The translations under genes were made by a program, and so were the position numbers. The notes beneath the pieces are model-generated. The model was given only the letters and a program-made list of their open reading frames with translations, ran no database searches and was not told the origin of the DNA. From Candidatus Melainabacteria bacterium (lineage in GTDB: Bacteria > Cyanobacteriota > Vampirovibrionia > Gastranaerophilales > Gastranaerophilaceae), in assembly GCA_022009935.1 (NCBI GenBank), contig CP091731.1, forward strand, positions 1-64,000: a stretch of DNA of 64,000 nt, read 5' to 3'. Below are positions 53,253-62,281 of the stretch, in pieces; the first letter of the stretch is position 1, and every line of letters begins with the position of its first letter.

Positions 53253-53261
53253 TGTTATAAT
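53253..53261 (+). promoter_or_regulatory. Extended -10 promoter of the small membrane genes
   Basis: TGT-TATAAT lies 9 bp before the ATG at 53271 and 13 bp before that at 53275. The leader would be a few nucleotides at most. Confidence 0.45.
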
Positions 53262-53274
53262 ATGTTTGTTATGA

Positions 53275-53494
53275 ATGAATATTATAAAGAAAAAAATTGG
53301 ATTTTATAAATTGCTTTTGACATTGTTGGCGACCGCTTTTTATGGGACATTTGGATGGTATTTTGTAAATTATAAAACTATACTTTTAAAAGAAGCAATT
53401 GTTTCTGTTTTTGGAATGTTTTTTATTTTTTAGCTTTATTTTGGCAAGTGTTATCAAAATAAGATTTTATACAGATAAAATGCGAAAGGATTGA
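53275..53494 (+). CDS. Small two-helix membrane protein
   Basis: After a short lysine-rich start (MNIIKKKIGFYK) it has two hydrophobic segments, LLLTLLATAFYGTFGWYF and VFGMFF...FSFILASVI, and a basic tail YTDKMRKD. A one-base shift at about 53432 must be repaired, giving about 73 aa. The ATG at 53271 in another frame would also be possible if a second base is wrong. It is followed 2 bp later by another tiny membrane protein, so the two may work together. The family is not recognised. Confidence 0.45.
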
Positions 53495-53496
53495 TT

Positions 53497-53625
53497 ATGG
53501 TAAATGAAAATATAAGTGTAGCAATTTTATTAATTTCAATGTTTACATTTTGGGGAATAATGATGTATGCACTTTGGGATCCAAAAGAACCCATACAAAA
53601 CAATTCAAATAATTCACAAAAATAG
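53497..53625 (+). CDS. Tiny membrane protein, 42 aa
   Basis: The frame is intact. ISVAILLISMFTFWGIMMYAL is a single membrane helix, followed by WDPKEPIQNNSNNSQK facing the other side. The ATG is preceded by AAAGGATTG, a good ribosome site overlapping the preceding stop, so translation is coupled. It resembles small accessory subunits of membrane complexes in size, but no family is identified. A hairpin plus T-run follows (53663-53698). Confidence 0.5.
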   Translation: MVNENISVAILLISMFTFWGIMMYALWDPKEPIQNNSNNSQK

Positions 53626-53662
53626 TTTTTGTAAAAAAAATTTAATATTAAATTGTATAAGA

Positions 53663-53698
53663 TATGCTTGAATGTTTTGATTTAAGCATATTTTTTAT
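53663..53698 (+). terminator. Terminator of the small membrane pair
   Basis: TATGCTTGAA and TTTAAGCATA pair with one mismatch around a short loop, followed by TTTTTTATT on the plus strand. Confidence 0.65.
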
Positions 53699-53711
53699 TG
53701 TAAAAATAAAA

Positions 53712-53734
53712 GCCTTGGTTAAGTTAACCAAGGC
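53712..53734 (-). terminator. Terminator for the minus-strand tiny genes
   Basis: GCCTTGGTTAA/TTAACCAAGGC is a perfect palindrome. On the minus strand it is followed by TTTTATTTTTA. Confidence 0.7.
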
Positions 53735-53951
53735 AAAATCCAGACACATTTCTTAAATATAGTAAGATTATATAAAAAAAGATTTTTAAAAGTCAATATT
53801 TTGTTCTAGTTGATAACAAATTGGACTAAGTAAATTTCAATGAGTGTCAAATAAAATAGACTTTATAATATTTTATAGAATTATAATCTTATTTAACGAT
53901 TTTTACGCTTGTTGTGGTGAAACTAGTTTTTTTCAAAACATTTATTATTAA

Positions 53952-54044
53952 TTAAGAGCTACTTTTTGAAAAAGATTGACTAAGTTTTGTTAGAACAACA
54001 AATAGTGCACAAAAATAAATTCCAAAAATAATATTTTCAAGCAT
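53952..54044 (-). CDS. Possible 30-aa membrane peptide
   Basis: MLENIIFGIYFCALFVVL is one hydrophobic helix, followed by a polar tail TKLSQSFSKSSS. Its ATG overlaps the last codons of the 78-aa gene upstream, which would couple translation. Being so short it may not be real. The overlap and the downstream terminator are the only support. Confidence 0.35.
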   Translation of the reverse strand: MLENIIFGIYFCALFVVLTKLSQSFSKSSS

Positions 54045-54273
54045 TTTTTAATTCCTCCAATATTTTAGTAATATTGTTGTTAACATTAGCTATGTTAATT
54101 AAAAATAACAATGAAAAATAACACCCGAATATCAAAGCTAAAATAAATAAAACTTTGTTTAAATTTAACAAATGCAGTCCAAATAATCCTCCTATTAAAA
54201 CAATAATTAGAGTTACTAAATTTGTTCTTAAATTGATTAAATTTTTTAATTTTTCAGTATAATATTTTTCCAT
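54037..54273 (-). CDS. Small two-helix membrane protein, 78 aa
   Basis: The frame is intact. A charged N-terminus (MEKYYTEKLKNLINLRTN) is followed by LVTLIIVLIGGLFGLHLL and VLFILALIFGCYFSLLFL, a hairpin of two membrane helices. A polar, coiled C-terminus follows (NVNNNITKILEELKNA). The family is not recognised. It is followed by a possible 30-aa peptide and a terminator. Its layout is reminiscent of holins or of small stress-response membrane proteins, but this is not demonstrated. Confidence 0.5.
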   Translation of the reverse strand: MEKYYTEKLKNLINLRTNLVTLIIVLIGGLFGLHLLNLNKVLFILALIFGCYFSLLFLINIANVNNNITKILEELKNA

Positions 54274-54438
54274 AATCTGATACTAACATAATATAAGATT
54301 TTTTCAATGTTTTTATTTTGACAAAGTGTATATTAAAAAGTTAAATGAAGTTGTATCGTTATTTATAAAACCAAAAACGACAGATTATATAATCTATCGT
54401 TTTTTTTTAATCATTATGAGGATACCTAGTCTTTATTC

Positions 54439-56147
54439 TTACACCTCATGCTGCTCATCCTCCTGCGGTTCCTCATCACTAAAAAACATGAAGGGGAAGG
54501 GGGTAAGTAAGCTGTTGGACGTATCTGGGTTGTCGGAAATACTGTCTTCAAATTCATATTTGGCATCTTGTGCTTTTTGTCGTTGTTCTCTAGACTTTAT
54601 TTCGTTGCTAATTGTATTTAATATATCAAAAAGTGGTTCAAGAGCTTTTCGTGTCTTATCTAAACTGCTTTGCTCGTTTCTTAATTTATCTTGTTCAGTT
54701 TTTAGGTTAGATTTATTTGTAGCTATAGCTTTTTCTAACTCTTTAATATCGTTATCTCCCTCTTGTTTTTCTTTTTGTCGTTCTTTAAGAGTGCTAAGTT
54801 GTTTGTTTTTCTCATCTAATGTTCCTTGTATGCCTTCAATATTGGACTGAATAGTTTCTTTTTGCTTTTATAATCTTGGCAATTATGTTGTTTTGCTTAT
54901 GAGAGCTTTTTAGACAAGTAGAGATGACTTGCTTAGCAGGCCAACAAATATTTACCATACTGTTAATATTTTTGTTATAGGTTTTATAAAAATCAGTGTT
55001 TATAACGTCAATATATTTCTTTTCTAGTTCGCTAATTTTAGTTTTATTATCTTCTATTTCCTTGTCAATTTCATCTATCTTTTGTTTATTACTTTCAGGG
55101 CTATTCTAGCCTTTATCTAGTTTTTCGTTCTCTTGCTCGAGTTCGGCATTTTTTTGCTCTAATTCTTTTTATTTTATTTTGCATAATAAGTATTTAAAGC
55201 ATCAGCTGTTTGCTCAAACTCTAGAGCCTTTTCTTATGTTGCTCTTTAAATACCGTAGTGAATTCACTAATAATCTTATCAGGCTGAGCATCTTTAGCAT
55301 CTAATTGATCTATATTAAGCTGCACCGGACTCTTAGATGCTTCTTCCATAGCCTTTTGTAATTCTTCAGATATTTGTTGAGCACTTTTAAGACTATTAAG
55401 CTCAATATTAAAATATTGCTCTGTTTTTAGGCGCAGATGCGCTTGTTGGTTCTTCTCTTACTCCTCCTGTAGCAGGAAGTGTGCCTTTCTCTTCTTCTGC
55501 TGCTTCACCTGTAGTAGCACCTTTTGGTTTATTCGAAGATGTTATTGCTTTTTCGATTTCATCAAACCAATTGTCTTTTGAGCTGTCTACTAGAATTAAG
55601 GTTTTTTCATCTTTACCATATGCCTTTGCTACATTTTCAATATCACCTTCTTCTTTAAATATTAATTTACCATGATGTTTGTTAATAAAATCAGTACCTA
55701 ACTTATCTGTTAATTTCTTTTGATTCTCCTTAGTTGCAACTATTACAATCGTACCGAAGGTTTTGCTGTCATCAAGGGTAGTTTTTATTGTTTCTGCAAC
55801 ACCACCCCAAGTTGCGCCTGTCCAAGATTTATCTGTTTTAGCAATAGTGGCCAATTTTGTAGCACTTTCACCTTCACCTTGGGTTAATTGAGTAAAACCT
55901 TTTAAATTATCTGCACCTTTCTTTGTGCAACCTGTAGCACTCAAACCGACAAAGGCACCGACAGCTAAAGCTATAGTACCTAATGTAGTTAAGCCTATTG
56001 TCCATGCTTTTTTCTTTTTTGTTCTTCTTGGTTGCTTAATACAACTTCATCAACCTCATCACCACCAAAATATTGACGATTGTACCCTTGAGACTGTTGT
56101 GCTTTATTTAAATTTTGAGTTGCCGGTAAATTTGCTATTGGATTCAT
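54439..56147 (-). CDS. Membrane-anchored coiled-coil protein with FGG motif
   Basis: The N-terminus MNPIANLPATQNLNKAQQSQ leads to YNRQYFGGDEVDEVVLSNQ and a basic stretch. One membrane helix follows (WTIGLTTLGTIALAVGAFVG), then CTKKGADNLKGFTQL. A domain of about 140 aa comes next (FGTIVIVATKENQKKLTDKL, EKTLILVDSSKDNWFDEIEK), then a long Lys/Glu coiled coil, and finally an acidic tail (FSDEEPQEDEQHEV). At least eight shifts must be repaired, giving about 570 aa. GAAGGAAAA precedes the ATG at 56147. A cysteine at the end of the membrane helix might be lipidated but is not a clear lipobox. No family is identified. Confidence 0.5.
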
Positions 56148-56242
56148 ATAATTTTCCTTCTATTATTTTTCACACACTAATATAAAAAAAATAAAAAACT
56201 AAAATTGCTAGTTTCCTACAAAATTGTTACAAAAGTTTACAA

Positions 56243-56271
56243 TTGATTTAAAAAAATAGTTTAAGTATAAT
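56243..56271 (+). promoter_or_regulatory. Promoter of nadK
   Basis: TTGATT (56243-56248) and TATAAT (56266-56271) are 17 bp apart, and the ATG starts 6 bp later at 56278. Transcription should start at the A of ATG. Confidence 0.6.
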
Positions 56272-56277
56272 CGTTAT

Positions 56278-57115
56278 ATGAATTCTTTAAACTTGCTTAA
56301 TCACATAATTATTGTTTATTCCGACGATATTCAAAATTCAAAAAACGGTGCCTTGGCATTATGTGACTCTTTGAAACAAAAAAAATATCTCTTCTTCTGT
56401 CGTTTCGATAAACAATCTTCCAAAAAATGCTTCCCTTTGTCATTGTCATGGGGGGCGATGGGTCGATTTTAAAAGCTGCTCGCTTTTTTGCTCCTTTTAA
56501 TGCCCCTATTTTAGGGGTTAATCTCGGTCGTTTGGGCTTTTGTCTCAAATTAACCTTGATAACTTAAATTTTTTGACTGAACAAATTATTAATAACAATT
56601 ACCAAATTGAAAACCGTTTGATGATTAAATGCGAAGAAGCCAATTTTTTTGCGCTAAATGACATTGTGATTAAAGGTGACACCATATCACGAACTTCTCG
56701 TTTCTATTTGAAAATAAACGGGCAAAAATTGTGTGAATACCTTGCTGATGGTCTTATCGTCTCCACCCCCACAGGCTCCACAGCATACACTCTCTCGGCC
56801 GGTGGATGCATTTGTCATCCCTCTTGCGATAATCTCATCATTGTTCCAATTTGCCCTCATACTTTGACTTCCCGTCCAATTGTCGTTCCTTCTTCGCATG
56901 AAATAGAAATTTCAACCTGCAAAAATTGTTCAAATATCATTGCCATTGCCGATGGACAGCAAGTTTCAAACATACCTTCAAATTTAAAAATAGTTGTTAA
57001 AAAGTCATTTTTTTATGCTAAACTTATGGTATTAAAAGGTTTGAATAATGATTTCTATTCTATCGTTCGGGATAAACTATCTTGGGGTGTTTCTCCTAAA
57101 ATCAACAGGGTTTAA
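56278..57115 (+). CDS. nadK: NAD kinase
   Basis: NadK phosphorylates NAD to NADP. The GGDG motif is VIVMGGDGSILKAARFF (after a shift at about 56455), with NLGRLGFLS next. AEANFFALNDIVIKG-like sequence (EEANFFALNDIVIKGDT) and VSTPTGSTAYTLSAGG complete the signature. Shifts lie near 56395, 56455 and 56540. About 280 aa. The gene starts without a ribosome site. It is followed by recN after 6 bp, a common pairing. Confidence 0.93.
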
Positions 57116-57121
57116 TGTAGC

Positions 57122-58814
57122 ATGATTAAAAATTTGTATATTAAAAATTATATTCTTATTGACGAGTTAAATTTGATTTTTGACCCCAAATTTAACGCCA
57201 TCATTGGTGAAACAGGTGCCGGCAAAAGCATTATTATCTCCGCTATAGACATTGTTTTTGGGGCTAAGGTCGCAAACAAAGAGGTTATCAAAAAACGAAG
57301 CTTGTGCAAGCATTGAGGTCGTTTTAAGATTGAGTGACAACTTTGACAAAACCATGCTTATCGACAACGGAATAACAGATTTTGATGACGAAATTGTTCT
57401 TTCTCGTGAAATAACACCATCTTCTTCAAGGTGCCGTATCAATGGAACGCTTGTTTCTCTCGATTTTGTTCGAGAACTCAAAACAAAACTTCTTGACATT
57501 CATTCTCAACATCAATCATACTCTTACATGGCGCCTAAATACCACATTCATCTTCTTGATAATTTTGACAAGATGCTCCATCAAGAGTTGCTTAACAACT
57601 ACAAAGCTATTTTTGAAAAATATCAAAACTTAACCAGTGAATTGAAAGCACTTGAAAATACTTCAACTTTAAACCAAAATCAAATCGATTTTCTCAGATT
57701 TCAAATTGATGAGATTGAATGCGCAAACATTCTTTCAGAGGATGAAGATGAAAAAATTATCTCCAAGCTTCAAATTCTTGAAAATTCTGAAAAGCTCAAA
57801 GAATACACCTACAATGCCTACTCTGTTTTATATGAAGGTGAAGACAACATAATTGACAGGCTTAGTTTTGTCAAAAACAACATTCAAAAAGTGTGTCTCC
57901 TCTGACAGTTACTTTGACTCCATTTCTGAAACTTTGGAAAATGTTTACGAGTTGTTACGTGATTCAAGTTCGCAAATAAGAAGCTATTTTGACAACATTT
58001 CTTTTGATGAGCAAACTTTCAACGAATTAAATGAGCGAGTCGATGTTTTGAACAAGCTCAAGCGTAAGTATGGAACCAACGTTAAAGGATGTTTTGGCTA
58101 ATTATCAAAAATTTAAAGATGAATACAACAAAATCGAAACGAAAGATGAGCAAATTTTGCAAATAAAGAAAAAAATTCAAGAATTGCTCCCAAGTTTGGA
58201 AAGTAGCGGCCAAATTTTGACACAATCCCGTCAAAATTTGGCCGCCAGATTGTCAAAAATGATGGAAAAAGCTTTAATTAAGCTTGAATTGCCCAAAACA
58301 AAATTTGAAGTCAAATTAACAAAAACAGATTTTAATGAATCCGGTTGTGACAATGTTGAGTTCATGTTGTCAACAAATGTTAGCGAAGAAGTTAAACCGC
58401 TTGCAAAAAGTCGCCTCAGGCGGTGAAATTTCACGGGTCATGCTCGGTTTGAAAACAATTTTTGCACATGCTGACAGCATTGACACTTGCATTTTTGATG
58501 AAATAGACACAGGAATTTCCGGAAAAGCTTCTATTTCGGTCGGAAATGCTATAAACGTCCTTTCTCAAACTCACCAAGTTATTTGTATTTCTCACCAACC
58601 GATAATTATGTCACGTGCTGACAATATACTTTATGTTTCAAAAACTCAAGATGATGAAACTAAAATAAATGTGAATAAGTTAAATGAAAATGAAAAAATT
58701 CAAGCCATCGCAATGTTAGCCGGTGGAAAAATAAACGAAGAAACTATAAAATTTGCAAAAGATTTAATTGACGAGGCAAAATCAAATGATAAAAATTACG
58801 TTAGTGCAAAATAA
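57122..58814 (+). CDS. recN: DNA repair protein RecN
   Basis: This SMC-like ATPase acts in double-strand break repair. The N-terminus has LYIKNYILIDELNLIF and Walker A in IIGETGAGKSIIISAIDIV, followed by SREITPSSSRCRINGTLV and LDIHSQHQSY. A coiled coil spans the middle (LTSELKALENTSTLNQNQI). The C-terminus holds VASGGEISRVMLGLKTIF and Walker B in CIFDEIDTGISGKAS, with VICISHQPIIMSRAD. Shifts lie near 57290, 57895, 58085 and 58410. About 562 aa. It overlaps the next gene by 29 bp. Confidence 0.95.
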
Positions 58815-59571
58815 TGCAAAATTGGCTGATAAAAGTTACAATTTTCAAAATATAGAAAAACTTTTAAGTCAAAATCTTAAAGAAGCTACGGATATAATTG
58901 TTTTGCCTGAACTCTTCGCTATTGGCTGGGATTGTGATTGTTTTGAAGCTCAAAAAAGAAGTCGGTTTTGACAGTGAAACTTGTAATTTTTTAAAAAAAA
59001 TTGCAAAAAAGTACAATTCAAATGTTCTTGGTGGAAGTTTTGTTCGAGTTGATGAATGTGGCAGTTTGAAAAACACCATGCCAATTTTCAACAGAAATGG
59101 TGAATTGGTTGAGTATTATGACAAAATGCATTTGTACAGCTATTTAGGTGACACTGAAAACAAACATATAAGAAACGGTGAAGTTGTAAAAGTAGTCAAT
59201 CTTGATGTTTGTTCGCTTGGTGTTTCAATATGTTATGATATTAGATTTCCCGAAGTGTTTCGTCAACTTGCTTTAAATGGTGCTAGTATATTGTTTAACT
59301 GTGCAGCTTGGCCAAAATCCAGAAAGGATCATTATATTACTCTTGCTAAAGCTCGAGCAATTGAAAATCAAAGCTATTTTGTTGCTTTAACTCAAGTTGG
59401 TTTAATAAAAAATGAAATTTACAATCTTGGAAATTCACTTTGTGTTGACCCTTTGGGAAAAGTTTTGTTTGAAATGGACGAAAATGTTGAAGATGTGAAA
59501 ACTTTTGAAATAGATTTAAAAAACAATATGATTTGAGAAATGAAGTTAAAACGCTAAAAAGATATTCATAA
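58786..59571 (+). CDS. Carbon-nitrogen hydrolase (nitrilase superfamily, omega-amidase-like)
   Basis: The Glu-Lys-Cys triad is clear: Glu in DIIVLPELFAIGWD, Lys in VEYYDKMHLYSYLGDTE and Cys in GVSICYDIRFPEVFRQL. NCAAWPKSRKDHYITLAKAR and ALTQVG follow. A shift at about 58945 joins the halves. Another at about 59528 gives the proper tail YDLRNEVKTLKRYS, ending at 59571. About 260 aa. The substrate could be an omega-amide such as alpha-ketoglutaramate, but the family is broad. It is translationally coupled to recN. Confidence 0.87.
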
Positions 59572-59613
59572 AGAATATATTTGTAAAAAGTAATAATTTA
59601 AGTGAGGGAAAAA

Positions 59614-60243
59614 ATGAAAATAATTGAAAAAATAAAAGAAAAGAAAATTATCTCGGTTGTTAGAATTGCAGATAAACAAAAGTGTATAGATACGGTAAGT
59701 GCATTGATTGATGGTGGGATAGAAATTGTTGAGCTTACTTTGGAAAACAGTTGCACTTATGATGTAATAAATCATTTTGCATCGAAAGAAAACTCCAATG
59801 TTCAAATAGCAGCAGGTGGAATAATTACAACACAGCAAGCAGCTATAGCTTATAATGCAGGGGCAAAATTGATTGTATCACCTGTTTTTCAAATGAGTTT
59901 AGTCAAATTTTGTAAAGGAATAAAAGGTGCCACATATTTCAACAGCAACAACCCCAAATGAAGCCTATAACGCATGGAAAACACATATTCCACTCATTAA
60001 AATATACCCTACCGGTCATTTAGGTGGTGTTGAATATATTCAAGATATTTTGCGTCCTATGCCGTTTTTAAATATTATTGCAACAAGGTGCAATAAAAGT
60101 TGATGAAATACCTGATTATCTATCAACAAGGTGTTGTCGGTTGTGCCATTGGACGTGATTTTTATCAAGATACTTCGTCATATAATGAAATTACAAACCG
60201 TGCTAAAAAAGCTATTTCTTTAATTAAACAAATGGCTAATTAA
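59614..60243 (+). CDS. KDPG / 4-hydroxy-2-oxoglutarate aldolase
   Basis: This class I aldolase cleaves 2-keto-3-deoxy-6-phosphogluconate or related keto-acids. The motifs are the glutamate in GIEIVELTLENSCTYDV, the GGIIT phosphate loop and the Schiff-base lysine in LIKIYPTGHLGGVEYI. The N-terminal VVRIADKQKCIDTVSALI is also typical. The end reads GCAIGRDFYQDTSSYN. Shifts near 59930, 60085 and 60125 are repaired. About 207 aa. No dehydratase is adjacent, so the metabolic use is open. The start is the ATG at 59614 behind GAGGG. Confidence 0.88.
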
Positions 60244-60349
60244 AATTATTTAAATTTTTTATACTATAAATAAAGTTTATAATAAAAGTTGAAAATTTAA
60301 AATTAAGACAACATAATTCGTCTTGTTAAACCAAGTTCCAGCAAGTGTT

Positions 60350-61342
60350 TTAGAGAATCATAGCTAAAATCATTAAAATGATGCCACCTATTTGAACTCC
60401 GGCACTTAAACCACGCATAAGTTTGTTATTATCAAATACAGAAGAATTGCTTTTTGCTTGACTTACAGCCATAAGCCTGTCCAGTCTTTCATTTTCATCA
60501 TCTGATGAAAAACTTCTATTAAACAGCTTTTTTTCAAGTCTTGCCAAACGTATGTCAGTTGATTCGTTTGAATAATTTGATTTTAAAATTTGATTTTCAA
60601 GCTGAGCAAGATATGGGTCTATGTAATTTCCGTTGCCCACTTGCTGACCTTTGTATGGCAATGGATCTTGTTTGCCGTAATATCCTGGAATATGCATCTC
60701 ATCACTATCATTTGAATAATAAATTTCATCGCTATTGTCATTGTACGAGTAAACAGGATTTTGGTTTAAAATTGAACCTTTCAATGTGTCAATTCTATCC
60801 GATAATGATAAATTTTCTGATGTTTGTTTATAAACTTCTTTTTCAAGCCTTGTTAATCTGTTGTATATATCATCGTTTGTGAAGGAACGGTTAAAAACTT
60901 CTTTTTCTAAAGTATCCACCATTGGATATGACACACTTGAATCTTCTGTTTCATAATTTTGACTATATTGAGAATCATTGTATTGTGTTTTTGAATTATC
61001 ACTTAATCTTTGGGTGGTATAGTTGAAACCGGTTGTGGCTATTAATTTTGATAAACGTTCTTCATAACTATAATCAGAATTAGTATCACCAAAAACCTCA
61101 AGTTCAATTCTGTCAAGACGTTTTTCAATAGGGTCAAAAGAGTATGTGGATTTTAATATTCTGTTTTCAAGCTGTGTTAATTGATTGTTCATTTGTGGAT
61201 TATTGTTTACCAATTTTAAGTTACTATTTTGTATTTGAAAATTTTTTATACTGTTTACATTTTTTGCACAGGCACTTATATGCGTAAAATTTAAAAGCAC
61301 AATAAAACATACTAAAAATTTAGTACTAAAGTTCTTATTCAT
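60350..61342 (-). CDS. Secreted repeat protein with LE/RL repeats, 330 aa
   Basis: The frame is intact. A signal peptide is clear (FLVCFIVLLNFTHISACA). The rest consists of two to three repeat blocks, each with a pattern like LTQLENRILKSTYSFDPIEK, then RLDRIELEVFGDTNSDYSYE, then ERLSKL. The repeats begin near residues 55, 142 and 243. Between them are S/Y/N/D-rich linkers. The C-terminal LSAGVQIGGIILMILAMIL is a membrane anchor or assembly helix. It should lie in the periplasm or on the surface. No known family is identified. Confidence 0.65.
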   Translation of the reverse strand: MNKNFSTKFLVCFIVLLNFTHISACAKNVNSIKNFQIQNSNLKLVNNNPQMNNQLTQLENRILKSTYSFDPIEKRLDRIELEVFGDTNSDYSYEERLSKLIATTGFNYTTQRLSDNSKTQYNDSQYSQNYETEDSSVSYPMVDTLEKEVFNRSFTNDDIYNRLTRLEKEVYKQTSENLSLSDRIDTLKGSILNQNPVYSYNDNSDEIYYSNDSDEMHIPGYYGKQDPLPYKGQQVGNGNYIDPYLAQLENQILKSNYSNESTDIRLARLEKKLFNRSFSSDDENERLDRLMAVSQAKSNSSVFDNNKLMRGLSAGVQIGGIILMILAMIL

Positions 61343-61645
61343 ATATTTAACCTTAAATTTTAATTACACTTTAAATGTATAAACGATTTTAAGAATTATA
61401 TCAATTAGCTTGTTTGAAGCAAAAGTTCCTCTTTAAAATGAATAAAATTTAGTACTTAAACATGCTTAAAAATAAAAAAGCCAAGAAAATAAATATGAGA
61501 ATTCACTCGAAACATCTAATCCAAAAAGTTTTATTTTTTTTGTAGTATTAATTTAAATAATTAGTTTATATTTGTTGCTATTTTAATATGTTTTGTTATA
61601 AGTTAAAATCTAACACATGCCGAAACATTGAAAGAGAAGTTTTAA
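61343..61645. other. Intergenic region between divergent genes
   Basis: This 303-bp A/T-rich gap carries no supported gene. TTGTTG (61573) and TTATAA (61597), 18 bp apart, may be a promoter for the gene at 61646. Confidence 0.5.
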
Positions 61646-62152
61646 ATGGGAATTATTTTTTCAAGATGTATGCATTCTAACACAAGTTCAACAATGCCTA
61701 GACGAACGTTACCAAAATGGCTCGAAATGTGCAACAAACAAACACTTCACCTGCTGAAACTAAAATTGCATCTTGCCAAATAGCAGATTTTCCCTTGATG
61801 CATTATTGTAACAATTCAAAAAAATTCTTTGTGAATAACTCGAGTGACTTTTACACTCAGTATCAAAATCCAAAATCTGAAGTTTTGTATGAAACAAAAG
61901 ATACCGCTCCTATAAATACTTGTTGAATGTACTTCAGGTGATAATTATAAAGTTAAAATGTTTAATAATCCTCAAGTGACAAATAAAAGCCCTATAGAAC
62001 ATAATAGTTCTGAAGATGGAATTCATAGAATGGTTGCACCGCAAATTGCAACGAAAATATACAGAAGCGGTTCTGTTGAATTTACACTATCGAACAGCCA
62101 AGGGAATGATACAAAACAGATACACAAAAACAGAAACAATGAATGGAATTAG
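61646..62152 (+). CDS. Uncharacterised protein, about 168 aa
   Basis: The repaired frame starts MGIIFSRCMHSNTSSTMP. After shifts near 61705 and 61922 it continues with IADFPLMHYCNNSKKFFVNN, VLYETKDTAPINTC, MFNNPQVTNKSPIEHN and RSGSVEFTLSNSQGNDTKQ. It is N/S/T-rich with several cysteines. No signal peptide or domain is recognised. An AAAGAGAAG-like site is in front of the ATG. It lies upstream of the low-complexity gene at 62282 and might be functionally tied to it. Confidence 0.5.
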
Positions 62153-62281
62153 ATGTTTTATCAAATTCAATTAATATTTTTGTAAAGATTTGTAAAAAAA
62201 ATAGACAAATGTAGCAACTAATAAATTGTTTATGTTTTGACAATACTATACAAATAATATTTAAAAGAAAGGAATAAAAAA

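Larger units (their letters stand above)
53626..53951. other. Intergenic region
   Basis: This 326-bp gap between two sets of tiny membrane genes contains two terminator hairpins, listed separately, and nothing else I can support. It is very A/T-rich. Confidence 0.6.

Noticed and set aside
53275..54273. Toxin-antitoxin or holin-lysin module.
   Set aside because: Only hydrophobicity and small size support it. No antitoxin, antisense RNA or lysin gene is visible.
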